Position numbers and translations under genes: made by a program | Assembly: GCA_963795435.1 (NCBI GenBank) | Contig: CAWCHV010000007.1 | Location: 62,001-126,000 of the forward strand | From: JAFKFI01 sp963795435 | GTDB lineage: Bacteria; Pseudomonadota; Alphaproteobacteria; Acetobacterales; Acetobacteraceae | Direction of reading: 5' to 3' | DNA: 64,000 bases | Part shown: positions 29,360 through 37,498 of the stretch, one piece after another | How positions within the stretch are numbered: position 1 is the stretch's first letter | How the letters are laid out: every line of letters begins with the position of its first letter | Notes under the pieces: model-generated | The model's database searches: none | The model's input: the letters and a program-made list of their open reading frames with translations, nothing else | What the model was told of the DNA's origin: nothing

Positions 29360-29507
29360 CCGTTGGCGTCTCGACCTCTCAGAGCCTGCTTATGCAGGTG
29401 GGCGCCGGATACCGTGACCAAGGCCACAGCAGAGCCAGCTCCCGAGAGATGCCTATCGGCCCTGGGGTTGAATTGCCTGACGCGTCGGGCAGCCCCGCCA
29501 TCGGAAC
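29360..29507 (-). ncRNA. ssrS: 6S RNA candidate
   Basis: The gap between zapA and fau is the usual home of 6S RNA, which binds the housekeeping RNA polymerase holoenzyme. Read on the minus strand: the ends pair (CCGATGGCG with CGCCAACGG, with a small internal loop). The 5' side carries ACCCCAGGGCCGATA, very like the TCCCCTGAGCCGATA of E. coli 6S. The 3' side carries CACCTGCATAAGCAGG, a 5-bp hairpin with an ATAA loop, where 6S RNAs have a small hairpin. The length of about 148 bases fits a closed rod. The exact ends are estimates. Confidence 0.7.
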
Positions 29508-29846
29508 TTAGGGATGCTCAAGGCCGGCCGCAATCTCCTCGGCGCGCTTCGCGAGCTTGCCGAGGCGGCGGCCGAGCTTGGGGTCCGCCCCGACCGGCGA
29601 GGATTCGAGCCGGGCGAGCTGCCGGCGCAGATTGGTGAACTCGCCTTTCAGATCGGACAGCTCGTCGGCCATCATCAGCGCGGCGAGCACCAGGAGGCGC
29701 GCCTCGCCGGCGGTGCCGGCGACCGTCTTGATATTCTCCACACGCTCGTCGAGCTCGCGCCCCATCGCCTCGAGGTGGTCTTCCTCACCGTCCGCGCAGC
29801 CTATCGAGTAGGCGTAGCCGTTGATGCGGATAGTCACTTGCGCCAT
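29508..29846 (-). CDS. zapA: Cell division protein ZapA
   Basis: 112 residues. It bundles and stabilises FtsZ filaments. N-terminal domain VTIRINGYAYSIGCADGEEDHLEAMGRELDERVE, then the helix LLVLAALMMADELSDLKGEF and a C-terminal coiled coil. Start: ATG 29846; an in-frame TTG precedes it. It is preceded on the same strand by a small acidic coiled-coil protein and followed by the 6S RNA candidate. Confidence 0.93.
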   Translation of the reverse strand: MAQVTIRINGYAYSIGCADGEEDHLEAMGRELDERVENIKTVAGTAGEARLLVLAALMMADELSDLKGEFTNLRRQLARLESSPVGADPKLGRRLGKLAKRAEEIAAGLEHP

Positions 29847-29868
29847 CAATGAAATCCCGTTCCGTGTC

Positions 29869-30084
29869 TCAATTCGGCTCGCCGAGCGCCGTCCGCAGCC
29901 GCGCGATCAGCGTATCGAGCCGGGGCGCCAATTGCTCGGAGACACCGGCGCCCAGCCCTGCCCCCGCTTCCGCGCGGCCGGCGGCGCGCGCGATTCGCTC
30001 CAGCGCCGCTTCCAGCCGCTCGGCGGCATCATCCGGTCCCGACGGCTCCGCGGCATCGGCCGGCTCATCGCTTTCCACGGCCAT
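29869..30084 (-). CDS. Small acidic helical protein upstream of zapA
   Basis: 71 residues from ATG 30084, preceded by AAGGAG at about nine bases. Mostly predicted helix (AAERLEAALERIARAAGRAEAG, QLAPRLDTLIARLRTALGE), probably a short coiled coil. Alphaproteobacteria often carry such a small coiled-coil protein just before zapA; a DUF4164-like assignment is possible but not certain. The stop is 22 bases before the zapA start. Confidence 0.65.
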   Translation of the reverse strand: MAVESDEPADAAEPSGPDDAAERLEAALERIARAAGRAEAGAGLGAGVSEQLAPRLDTLIARLRTALGEPN

Positions 30085-30170
30085 GAATTGGCAACTCCTT
30101 GCTCGCCGGAGGAAGCTTGCACTCAAGACGCCCGGATTGGAAGAACAGCGCTCTCGCTTGAAGGTCAAGC

Positions 30171-30566
30171 ATGACGCTGCATCCTGCCGTGGTCGTACAC
30201 GGGCTTGCCGACGCCGAGGCGGCTCTCGCGGTTGGCCGTCCCGTCACCCTGCTCTCCGCTCGCGGCGCGGCGCTGTATGCCGGGTGCCTGTGGTGGCGCG
30301 AAATGATCGACCGCGCACGCGCCGCGCACCCTGGCGTGGCCGCGCTGGACGTTCTCGATTGTGCCGACGCGCCCGGCCGCGCGCTGGCCTCCATCCGCGC
30401 GGGTCAGCGGATTCTCATTCTCGCGGCGACCGTGCCGGGCTTCCCGGCGGTCGCCGCGATTGCCGCCACGCGCGGCCTGATCCTCCTCCCCGAGCGCCCC
30501 CCCGCGCTCGATCTCGCCGAGCAGGGCGGCGTGCGGCGCCTGCCCGCCTGGCTCGCGTCGGCGTGA
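30171..30566 (+). CDS. Hypothetical protein next to class I aldolase
   Basis: 131 residues. Not assigned to a named family. Alternating hydrophobic and loop segments (VVVHGLADAEAALAVGRPVTLLSARGAALYAG, RILILAATVPGFPAVAAIAATRGLILLPER) suggest a small Rossmann-like alpha/beta fold with no signal peptide. ATG at 30171 behind AAGG. It is divergent from the zapA operon and followed by fbaB after 70 bases, so the two may be co-transcribed. Confidence 0.65.
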   Translation: MTLHPAVVVHGLADAEAALAVGRPVTLLSARGAALYAGCLWWREMIDRARAAHPGVAALDVLDCADAPGRALASIRAGQRILILAATVPGFPAVAAIAATRGLILLPERPPALDLAEQGGVRRLPAWLASA

Positions 30567-30636
30567 CAGGAAAGCACCCCTGGGCTACGACTCGAGACAC
30601 CGGCCAACGCCGATTGCCACGCCACGGAGAGCGCTC

Positions 30637-31557
30637 ATGCGGGTCACCCAGAAAGTAAAAGGGATCCTGGACTGCTACGAGAGCGACAATCCGGGGACCA
30701 AGGGCAATCTCGCGCGCATCCTCATGGAGGGCCGGCTCGGCGGAACCGGCAAGCTGTTGATCCTGCCGGTCGATCAGGGCTTCGAGCACGGCCCGGCGCG
30801 CAGCTTCACGCCCAATCCGACCGCCTACGATCCGCACTATCATTTCCAGCTCGCCATCGAGGCGGGACTCAGCGCCTACGCCGCTCCGCTCGGCATGATC
30901 GAGACCGGCGCGAACACCTATGCCGGCGCGATCCCCACGATCCTGAAGCTGAACAGCAGCAACAGCCTTGCGACCCAGAAGGATCAGGCCGTCACCGCCA
31001 GCGTATCGGACGCGCTGCGCCTCGGCTGCGCCGCGATCGGCTTCACCATCTACCCTGGCAGCGACTATCAGTTCGAGCAGATGGAGGAGTTGCGCGCGCT
31101 GGCCGAGGAGGCCAAGTCCGCTGGCCTCGCCGTCGTGGTGTGGAGCTATCCGCGCGGGCCGAACCTCGACAAGACGGCCGAGACCGCGCTCGACATCTGC
31201 GCCTATGCCGCGCAGATGGCCGCACTCCTCGGCGCCCACATCATCAAGGTGAAGCCGCCCACCGCGCATATCAGCCTGGAAGCGGCGAAGAAGACGTACG
31301 AGCAGCAGCACATCGACATGTCGACCTTGGCCGAGCGCGTCGAGCACGTCATGCAGGCGGCGTTCGCCGGCCGGCGCATCGTGGTGTTCTCGGGCGGCGA
31401 GGCGAAGGACATCGACGCGATCTACGAGGAGATCCGCGGCATCCGCGACGGCGGCGCCAACGGCTCGATCATCGGCCGCAACACCTTCCAGCGGCCGAAG
31501 GAGGACGCGCTGGCGATGCTCAACAAGATCATCGAGATCTACCAGGGCAAGGCCTGA
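30637..31557 (+). CDS. fbaB: Class I fructose-bisphosphate aldolase
   Basis: 306 residues, DhnA/FbaB-type, Schiff-base-forming aldolase of glycolysis and gluconeogenesis. Signatures: KLLILPVDQGFEHGPARSF, GFTIYPGSDYQFEQMEELRAL, VVVWSYPRGPNLDKTAETALDICAYAA, and the lysine-bearing LGAHIIKVKPPTAHI, with phosphate binding by VFSGGEAKD and GGANGSIIGRNTFQR. It is followed 10 bases later by thiE. Confidence 0.95.
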   Translation: MRVTQKVKGILDCYESDNPGTKGNLARILMEGRLGGTGKLLILPVDQGFEHGPARSFTPNPTAYDPHYHFQLAIEAGLSAYAAPLGMIETGANTYAGAIPTILKLNSSNSLATQKDQAVTASVSDALRLGCAAIGFTIYPGSDYQFEQMEELRALAEEAKSAGLAVVVWSYPRGPNLDKTAETALDICAYAAQMAALLGAHIIKVKPPTAHISLEAAKKTYEQQHIDMSTLAERVEHVMQAAFAGRRIVVFSGGEAKDIDAIYEEIRGIRDGGANGSIIGRNTFQRPKEDALAMLNKIIEIYQGKA

Positions 31558-31567
31558 TCTTCCCGAC

Positions 31568-32239
31568 ATGAGCGACGCGCAACCGGAGGGGTGCCGGCTC
31601 TATCTCGTCACCCCGCCGGCGTTCGATCCGGCCGCGTTCCGCGATCCGTTCGCCGCGGCGCTCGACGCGGGGGGCGTCGCGGCGGTGCAGCTCCGCCTGA
31701 AGGACGCGGACAACAAGGCCTGGCATCGCGCGATCGACTCGCTGCGCCCCGTCGCGCAGTCCCGCGGCGTCGCCTTCCTGCTCAACGATCGCGCCGATCT
31801 CGTGCCGGGCAGCGGCTGCGACGGAGTGCATGTCGGGCAGGACGACATGCCGGCGCGGGAGGCCCGCCGGCTGATCGGACGCGAGGCAATGCTGGGCGTC
31901 ACCTGCCACGGCAGCCGCGACCTCGCCATGCAGGCGGGCGACGACGGCGCCGACTACGTCGCGTTCGGCGCCTTCTTCCCGAGCGGCACCAAGCAGGTTT
32001 CCCGTCTGGCCGACCCCGAGATCCTGGCCTGGTGGTCCGAGCTGATGGAACTGCCCTGCTGCGCCATCGGCGGCATCACGGCGGAGAATTGCGGTCCACT
32101 CGTGCGGGCGGGTGCCGATTTCCTCGCCGTCGTGGGCGCCGTGTGGTCGCACCCCGATGGACCGGCGGCAGGTGTGCGGGCGATGAATGCCGCGATACGA
32201 GCCGCTGCCGAGTATGGGGGCGCGAACCCCTCACCCTAA
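31568..32239 (+). CDS. thiE: Thiamine phosphate synthase
   Basis: 223 residues, TIM barrel. It joins HMP-PP and thiazole phosphate to give thiamine phosphate. Signatures: LYLVTPPAFDP, VAAVQLRLKDADNKAW, VAFLLNDRADLVPGSGCDGVHVGQDDMP, LGVTCHGSRDLAMQAGDDGADYVAFGAFFPSGTK, and CCAIGGITAENCGPLVRAGADFLAVVGAVW. It complements thiD at 12.3 kb. No TPP riboswitch is seen upstream. Confidence 0.95.
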   Translation: MSDAQPEGCRLYLVTPPAFDPAAFRDPFAAALDAGGVAAVQLRLKDADNKAWHRAIDSLRPVAQSRGVAFLLNDRADLVPGSGCDGVHVGQDDMPAREARRLIGREAMLGVTCHGSRDLAMQAGDDGADYVAFGAFFPSGTKQVSRLADPEILAWWSELMELPCCAIGGITAENCGPLVRAGADFLAVVGAVWSHPDGPAAGVRAMNAAIRAAAEYGGANPSP

Positions 32240-32331
32240 CCCTCTCCCACAAGGGAGGAGGGAACTTCGTCCCGCTTGCCGCCCCTGACCTCCCGGCGCA
32301 AGCTCCTCGTGCTCAGGAGAGGGAGTGAGGT
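32228..32331. repeat. Long imperfect inverted repeat after thiE (REP-like)
   Basis: CCCCTCACCCTAACCCTCTCCC on the left is partly complementary to AGGAGAGGGAGTGAGG on the right, with GGGAGGAGGG as an internal partner. It shares the CCTCACCC...CCCTCTCCC core with the repeat in the tol operon at 23.6 kb, so both appear to belong to one dispersed family. It may act as a transcription attenuator or terminator after thiE. Confidence 0.6.
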
Positions 32332-32333
32332 CC

Positions 32334-32906
32334 ATGTCACCGGACGGCGCCGCCGCCACGCAAAAACCCAGCTTGCTCGCGCAACTGCCGTTGCGGCTGC
32401 ATCATCACGCCTACGTGGTGCGCGACCAGGAGGCGAACCGGCATTTCTTCGAGGACGTTCTCGGCATCCCGCTGGTAGCGACCTGGTGCGAGCGGACGCG
32501 GGTGCAGGAGCGCGACGTGGCGATGTGCCATACCTTCTTCGGCATCGAGGACGGCGGGGCGCTGGCGTTCTTCGCCTTCGCCGACCCTGAGGTCTACCAA
32601 CTCTGCATCGCCGAGAAGCCGCCGAAGGTGGGCAATTTCGATCACGTCGCCTTCAAGGTCGAACCCGGCACCTATGGCGAGATCATCGACCGGCTGGCGG
32701 CCGCCGGCGTGGCCTATCGCGAGAACGACCACGGCTACTGCAAATCGGTCTACGCCACCTCGCCGGACGGGCTGATCGTGGAGTTCACCGTCGATCCGCC
32801 CGGCGTCGAGAAGATCGACGCGATGCGCCGCGCCGACGCGCATAGCGAGCTGGCCCGCTGGGTCGGCGGCGACCACCGCGTCAACAACACCATTCGCCCG
32901 CACTGA
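32334..32906 (+). CDS. VOC family (glyoxalase/dioxygenase superfamily) protein
   Basis: 190 residues with two beta-alpha-beta-beta-beta modules. First module: RLHHHAYVVRDQEANRHFFEDVLGIPLVA; second: NFDHVAFKVEPGTYGEIIDRLAAAGV, ending SPDGLIVEFTVDPP. His and Glu positions suited to metal binding are present. The function (lyase, dioxygenase or isomerase) cannot be decided. ATG 32334 follows GAGG; GTG 32325 is an alternative. Its TGA overlaps the next gene's ATG by one base. Confidence 0.82.
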   Translation: MSPDGAAATQKPSLLAQLPLRLHHHAYVVRDQEANRHFFEDVLGIPLVATWCERTRVQERDVAMCHTFFGIEDGGALAFFAFADPEVYQLCIAEKPPKVGNFDHVAFKVEPGTYGEIIDRLAAAGVAYRENDHGYCKSVYATSPDGLIVEFTVDPPGVEKIDAMRRADAHSELARWVGGDHRVNNTIRPH

Positions 32907-33937
32907 TGCGGGCGGCGGTGTTCCGTGGGGCTGGCGAGCCCTTGGCGATCGAGGACCGGCAGCGCCCGGTGGCCGAGCCGGGCGATCTCGTGCTGAAGGT
33001 CGCCTACGTCGGCATCTGCGGCTCCGATCTCCATGCCACCGAGGCTGGTCCCTCGCCGCTGCCGGCCGGTGTCGTGCTCGGCCACGAGTTCGCCGGAGAG
33101 GTAACGGAATCGGGTTCGCCCGACTGGCGCGTCGGAGACCGGGTGATCGGCGTGCCGCTGCGCGAGTGCGACGAGTGCCGTCCGCTCGGCGAATGCCGCG
33201 ACAAGCTTGGCATCCTGTGCGGCCGCAACCGAATCATCGGTCTATCCGCGGCCGCGCCGGGTGCCTATGCCGAATACGTCCAGCTCGGCGCAAAGCAGGC
33301 GCTGCGCGTGCCGGAAGGCGTGGAGCTCAAGGAAGCCGCGCTGACCGAACCGCTCGCCGTGGGGGCGCACGCAGTGCGGATCGCCGGCTCGCTATATGGC
33401 GCGCGCGTGCTGGTGGTCGGCGCGGGACCGATCGGCCTGGCCGTCACCGCTTTCGCCCGCTTCGCCGGCGCGCGCGCCGTCGCGGTCAGCGAGATCGACC
33501 CGACGCGACGCGAGCGCGCGGTGCATCTTGGCGCCACGGTGCTGCTCGACCCGTCGGCCGACGAGATCGGCCCTGTCTTCGCGCGTGCCACGGGCGGGCC
33601 GCCCGACGTGACCTTCGAGTGCGTCGGCGCGCCGGGGCTGCTGCGCGCCTGCATCGATCTCGCCCCGATCCACGGACGGATCGTGATGGTCGGCGTCAAC
33701 CGCGCCGAGGACACGATCCTGCCGCTGCGGGCGATCCGCAAGGAGCTGAGCCTGCACTTCGCGCTCGGCTACACGCCCGAGGATTTCGCGCTTGTCCTCG
33801 ACCTCCTCGCCACGGGCCGGATCGACGCGAGCATCTTCATCTCGACCGTGATCGGCCTCGATCAGTTGCCGGACATGTTCGAGCGCTTGCGTCGGCCGAA
33901 CCCGCACGCAAAAGTCCTGATCGACCCCTCACGCTAG
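32906..33937 (+). CDS. Zinc-dependent medium-chain alcohol dehydrogenase
   Basis: 343 residues. Catalytic zinc ligands: CGSDLH and GHEFAGE. A Cys-rich structural lobe, RECDECRPLGECRDKLGILC, has wider spacing than the classic CxxCxxC. Rossmann motif VLVVGAGPIGLAVTAFARFAGA, so NAD(P)-dependent. It resembles threonine/sorbitol dehydrogenase-like members; the substrate is not predictable. Coupled to the VOC gene upstream (TGATG) and to a quinone-reductase-like gene 11 bases downstream. Confidence 0.88.
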   Translation: MRAAVFRGAGEPLAIEDRQRPVAEPGDLVLKVAYVGICGSDLHATEAGPSPLPAGVVLGHEFAGEVTESGSPDWRVGDRVIGVPLRECDECRPLGECRDKLGILCGRNRIIGLSAAAPGAYAEYVQLGAKQALRVPEGVELKEAALTEPLAVGAHAVRIAGSLYGARVLVVGAGPIGLAVTAFARFAGARAVAVSEIDPTRRERAVHLGATVLLDPSADEIGPVFARATGGPPDVTFECVGAPGLLRACIDLAPIHGRIVMVGVNRAEDTILPLRAIRKELSLHFALGYTPEDFALVLDLLATGRIDASIFISTVIGLDQLPDMFERLRRPNPHAKVLIDPSR

Positions 33938-33948
33938 GAAACAGGCGA

Positions 33949-34941
33949 ATGCGCGCGATCTGGTACGACCGGCAGGGGCCGGCCCGCGAGGTGCTCGTCG
34001 CCGGCGAGCTGCCGACCCCCGCGCCGGAACGCGGCGAGGCGCTGGTGCGGCTGATGGCATCGGGCGTCAACCCGTCCGACACCTACATGCGCGGCGGCAC
34101 CTCGGGGCCCATGGCCTATCCGCGCATCGTGACGCAGAGCGACGGCGCCGGAGTGGTGGAGGCCGTCGGCTCGGGCGTTCCCGCCGCCTGGATCGGCCGG
34201 CGGGTGTGGCTCTACAACGGCCAGCGCAACGGCCGCTGGATGGGCACCGCCGCCGAGTTCATTTCACTTGACGTCGATCTACTGACGCCGCTCGCCGACC
34301 ATGTCTCGTTCGCCGAAGGTGCGACACTCGGCATCCCCTGCATGACGGCGCATCGCTGCGTGTTCCTGGGCGGCCCCGTGCAAGGCCGGACGTTGCTCGT
34401 CACCGGCGGCGCGGGCGCGGTCGGGCATTACGCGGTGCAACTCGCCGCCTGGGCCGGCGCGCGGGTAATCGCGACAGCGAGCACGCCGGACAAGGCCGCG
34501 CGGGCGCGCGCCGGCGGTGCCACCGATGTGATCGACTACCGCCGCGAGGACGTGGCGGCGCGGGTCGCGGAGCTGACCGGCGGCACCGGGGTCGATCATG
34601 TCGTCGACGTGGATTTCGGCGGCAATCTCGCGGCGACCTTGGCCAGCGTGCGCGCCAACGGCAGCATCGCGGTGTACGCAACCTCGGGCAACCGCACGCC
34701 GGCGGTGCCGGTGCGGGAGTTGATGGGCAAGAACGTGTCGCTGCACGCGATGTCCCTGCCCGGCTCGCCGCACGAGAGCCGCCGCCGCGCCCAATCCGAC
34801 ATTGCCGCGTGGCTGCGCGGCGGCGCGCGCATCCTGTCTGTCGCCGCCGAGTTCCCACTCGCCGAAACCGCCGCCGCGCATGAGGCGGTGGAAGCGGGCG
34901 GCAAAGTCGGCACGGTGGTGGTGCGACCCGATCCGGGCTGA
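33949..34941 (+). CDS. NADPH:quinone reductase-like zinc-free MDR protein
   Basis: 330 residues, medium-chain reductase superfamily without the zinc ligands. Signatures: MASGVNPSDTYMRGGT, SDGAGVVEAVGSGVPAAWIGRRVW, and the nucleotide-binding LLVTGGAGAVGHYAVQLAAWAGARVIATAS. Probably reduces quinones or enones with NADPH. Start: ATG 33949, 11 bases after the alcohol dehydrogenase stop; the longer frame upstream is a shadow of that gene. Confidence 0.88.
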   Translation: MRAIWYDRQGPAREVLVAGELPTPAPERGEALVRLMASGVNPSDTYMRGGTSGPMAYPRIVTQSDGAGVVEAVGSGVPAAWIGRRVWLYNGQRNGRWMGTAAEFISLDVDLLTPLADHVSFAEGATLGIPCMTAHRCVFLGGPVQGRTLLVTGGAGAVGHYAVQLAAWAGARVIATASTPDKAARARAGGATDVIDYRREDVAARVAELTGGTGVDHVVDVDFGGNLAATLASVRANGSIAVYATSGNRTPAVPVRELMGKNVSLHAMSLPGSPHESRRRAQSDIAAWLRGGARILSVAAEFPLAETAAAHEAVEAGGKVGTVVVRPDPG

Positions 34942-35024
34942 GCCGCGGCTTACGTTTGGTTCATGTCCGTGCGGCATTCTGTCCTCGGTCGCGACGGGCG
35001 ATCTCCGGAACGACGAGGATTTCC

Positions 35025-35322
35025 ATGTCAGTCGGGCCCCTCGCCTCGGCCAGCACGACCGCCAGCCCGCAAGTCTCGTCGGGTTCGGCGTCAGAACTCC
35101 GATCGCGCCAAGCAGCAGGCGGCGTTGGCCAAGCTGCTGCGGACCTATCAGAAGGACATCCAGCACGGTCAGGCCGCGTCCAGCCTCAAATCGCTGGCCA
35201 AGCAGATCACGGACGCCGCGAAGGCCCTCGGGCAGAACGTGACGCTGCCGACCGCTCCGGCCAGTTCCGGCGGGAGCGCGGCGGCAGGAGCAACCGCGAG
35301 CAAGGTGAGCGTGACGGCGTAG
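35025..35322 (+). pseudogene. Small Ala/Ser-rich protein interrupted by a one-base frameshift
   Basis: ATG 35025 behind GAGGA begins SVGPLASASTTASPQVSSGS in one frame. The rest, NSDRAKQQAALAKLLRTYQK through LAKQITDAAKALGQNVTLP to a stop at 35322, lies in the next frame. Adding one base near 35092 would join them as GSAS-QNSDRAKQQ, about 100 residues. Neither half is a plausible protein on its own. Function unknown: a small, probably helical protein with a low-complexity start. Confidence 0.55.
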
Positions 35323-35339
35323 TGTGTGAAGCACACCGT

Positions 35340-35840
35340 TCAGCGGTTGAACTGCTCGTCTTTCGGCACCTTTTTGTCAGGCCCGACATAGAGCGCCGCG
35401 CACTCGTCGGCGAGCAGGCCGCCGCTGACCGACAGATCGTCGCGGAACGCATCGCGGACGAAATCCATCGTGTCGAGATGACGACCCTCGAAATACATCG
35501 GATGCACCTGGTCGCGCTCCGCGCCGTAGACAATCCGGCCGATCTTGGCCCAGATCGACGCCATCGTGCACATGCCGCAGGGCTGCAGGGTCGAGTAGAG
35601 CGTGGCGCCACGGAACTCGGATTGCCCGAGCCTCTCGCCGGCGCGCCGCATCGCGACGATCTCGGCGTGGGAGGTCGGGTCGTGGCGAATGTCCACCTCG
35701 TTGTGGCCCTCGCCGACGATCACGCCGTCCAGCACGATGACGCAGCCGATCGGATTGGCGCCCGGCCGGCGATCGCCGGCGCTGGCCAGCACCATCGCGC
35801 GGCGCATGAAGCGGGCATCCCCGGGTCGGTCGGACGGCAT
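35340..35840 (-). CDS. Nucleoside/guanine deaminase (CDA superfamily)
   Basis: 166 residues. Zinc-dependent deaminase core: PTSHAEIVAMRRAGERLG with the His and catalytic Glu, and STLQPCGMCTMASIWAKI with the two Cys ligands. The C-terminal part (VHPMYFEGRHLDTMDFVRDAF) resembles guanine deaminase-type members rather than TadA. Start: ATG 35840 with AGGGAA upstream; the frame is open further but without similarity. Confidence 0.85.
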   Translation of the reverse strand: MPSDRPGDARFMRRAMVLASAGDRRPGANPIGCVIVLDGVIVGEGHNEVDIRHDPTSHAEIVAMRRAGERLGQSEFRGATLYSTLQPCGMCTMASIWAKIGRIVYGAERDQVHPMYFEGRHLDTMDFVRDAFRDDLSVSGGLLADECAALYVGPDKKVPKDEQFNR

Positions 35841-36007
35841 GGCGGTTCCCTTCGCCGCAACATCGCGCGGCGCGGCCGAACGGTTCCCATGAGGCGTTGA
35901 CCCGCATCCCCGCGTCCGGCAGTTTCCCGCGGCCGCGCGATCTCGCGTCAAGCGGCTCGGACAGCAACAGGATTGCGGCACTGGCGGGCCTCACTCTCCC
36001 CGAGTTC

Positions 36008-37495
36008 ATGCGGACGCGGCGGGCACCCGAGCCCGGAATGCTCGGCGGGTTCGCCTTCTTCCTGGCGTTCGTGGCGATCTGGTGCATTTACGGAACCATC
36101 GTCGACGCCGGCAAATCGCTCGATGGCGACGTCATAGAGGCCTATGTCTGGGGTCGCGAGTTTCGGCTTGGCTACAACCAGCATCCGCCGCTTTGGGCGT
36201 GGATCTCGGGCGCCTGGTTCCTGGTGTTCCCCAACCGGGGCTGGGCCTTTCACCTGCTGGCAGTGGTCAACTCCGGCGTGGGACTGCTCGGCTGCTGGCG
36301 GCTCATCGGGCTGTTCGCGTCCGGCTGGACACGGCTCGCTTCGTTCGCGCTGCTGTTGCTGACGCCGTTCTATACCTTCCTTTGCTACAGGTACAACGCC
36401 AACTCGATCTTCCTGTCGATCTGGCCGTGGACGCTGTATTTCGCCGTCGCCAGCCTCAACACGCGAACTCGGTGGAACGCGGTGTGGTTCGGCGTGCTGC
36501 TGGCGGCGGCGATGCTGTCGAAATACTACGCGATCACGCTCGCCCTGACCTGTCTGGCCGCCTCGCTGGTGCATCCGGCGCGACGTGCTTACTACCGCTC
36601 CACATCCCCTTACCTGACCGTCGCCATCGCCATCGTGCTGGTGCTGCCGCATGTGTTCTGGCTGCTCACCTCGGATGCGCCGCCGGTCGCGTATATCCTG
36701 GCGCGCACCGGCGGCGGAATGCTGCGGGCCGTGCGCTACGGGGTCGAGCTGCTGGGCGCGATCGCGCTGATGCATGTCGCGGTGGTCGTGGTCGTCCTGG
36801 CGGCTGCCTACCCCGCGATCCGCTTCGAGCGTGCGCTATTCAGCCGCGAGCGACTGCAGCTCGTGTTGGTGTTGGTCCCCATCGTCCTGACCATCCTGTT
36901 CGGTCTGGTGTTCGAGCTCGAGGTCTCGTCCAACATGATGATCGGCACGTTTCCCCTCGTGCCGCTCCTGCTGATCCGGGCGTTCCCACCGGCCGAGCCG
37001 TGGCGGGTCGCCCGCGTCGCGGTGTTGGCCGCCGCCGGCGCCACCGTCATCGTGCTCCTGGCGTCGCCGGCGATCGCGTATGTCGGTTTCGAGAGCCGCG
37101 ACCCCGCCGCCACGGAACCGCGTCAGGAATTGGCCGCGTACGCGACGCGGCTGTGGCACGAGCAGACGGGGACGAAGCTGCGCATCGTCACGGGGACCGA
37201 CCCCTACGAGAACGCGATCGGCTTCTACAGCCCCGATAAGCCGAAGGTGTTCATCGGCTTCAGCCAATGGAAAGCGCCCTGGATAACGCAGGAGGCCTTG
37301 GCGAGGGACGGGCTGCTCGTCGTCTGCCTGCGCCAATACGCATTCTGCCCGGTGCAGGCCGCGCCGTTCCTGTCGGCCGAAACCAAGCGGTTCACCGTCT
37401 CCCTGTCGCACGAATTCTGGGGATACCGGCGCGATCCGATGGAGTTCACCCTTCTGCTGGTGCCGCCGAAATCCCCCGCGAAGCAGCGATCCTGA
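36008..37495 (+). CDS. Glycosyltransferase family 39 (ArnT/PMT-like) membrane protein
   Basis: About 495 residues with some 9-11 hydrophobic segments across its first 400 residues. The GT39 signature region is present: GKSLDGDVIEAYVWGREFRLGYNQHPPLWAWISG, with the catalytic-type Asp and the HPP motif in the first periplasmic loop. It probably moves sugar from a polyprenyl-phosphate donor onto a lipid or protein in the periplasm. The start is uncertain: ATG 36008 is chosen; TTG 35897 and ATG 36038 are alternatives. Confidence 0.82.
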   Translation: MRTRRAPEPGMLGGFAFFLAFVAIWCIYGTIVDAGKSLDGDVIEAYVWGREFRLGYNQHPPLWAWISGAWFLVFPNRGWAFHLLAVVNSGVGLLGCWRLIGLFASGWTRLASFALLLLTPFYTFLCYRYNANSIFLSIWPWTLYFAVASLNTRTRWNAVWFGVLLAAAMLSKYYAITLALTCLAASLVHPARRAYYRSTSPYLTVAIAIVLVLPHVFWLLTSDAPPVAYILARTGGGMLRAVRYGVELLGAIALMHVAVVVVVLAAAYPAIRFERALFSRERLQLVLVLVPIVLTILFGLVFELEVSSNMMIGTFPLVPLLLIRAFPPAEPWRVARVAVLAAAGATVIVLLASPAIAYVGFESRDPAATEPRQELAAYATRLWHEQTGTKLRIVTGTDPYENAIGFYSPDKPKVFIGFSQWKAPWITQEALARDGLLVVCLRQYAFCPVQAAPFLSAETKRFTVSLSHEFWGYRRDPMEFTLLLVPPKSPAKQRS

Positions 37496-37498
37496 CGG

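Noticed and set aside
29358..29510. 6S-like structure read on the plus strand
   Set aside because: The plus strand also forms hairpins, as any complement does, but the conserved ACCCC...GCCGATA segment and the operon direction of zapA and fau place the RNA on the minus strand.
31560..31570. TPP riboswitch before thiE
   Set aside because: The gap between fbaB and thiE is only 10 bases and no THI-box sequence is present.
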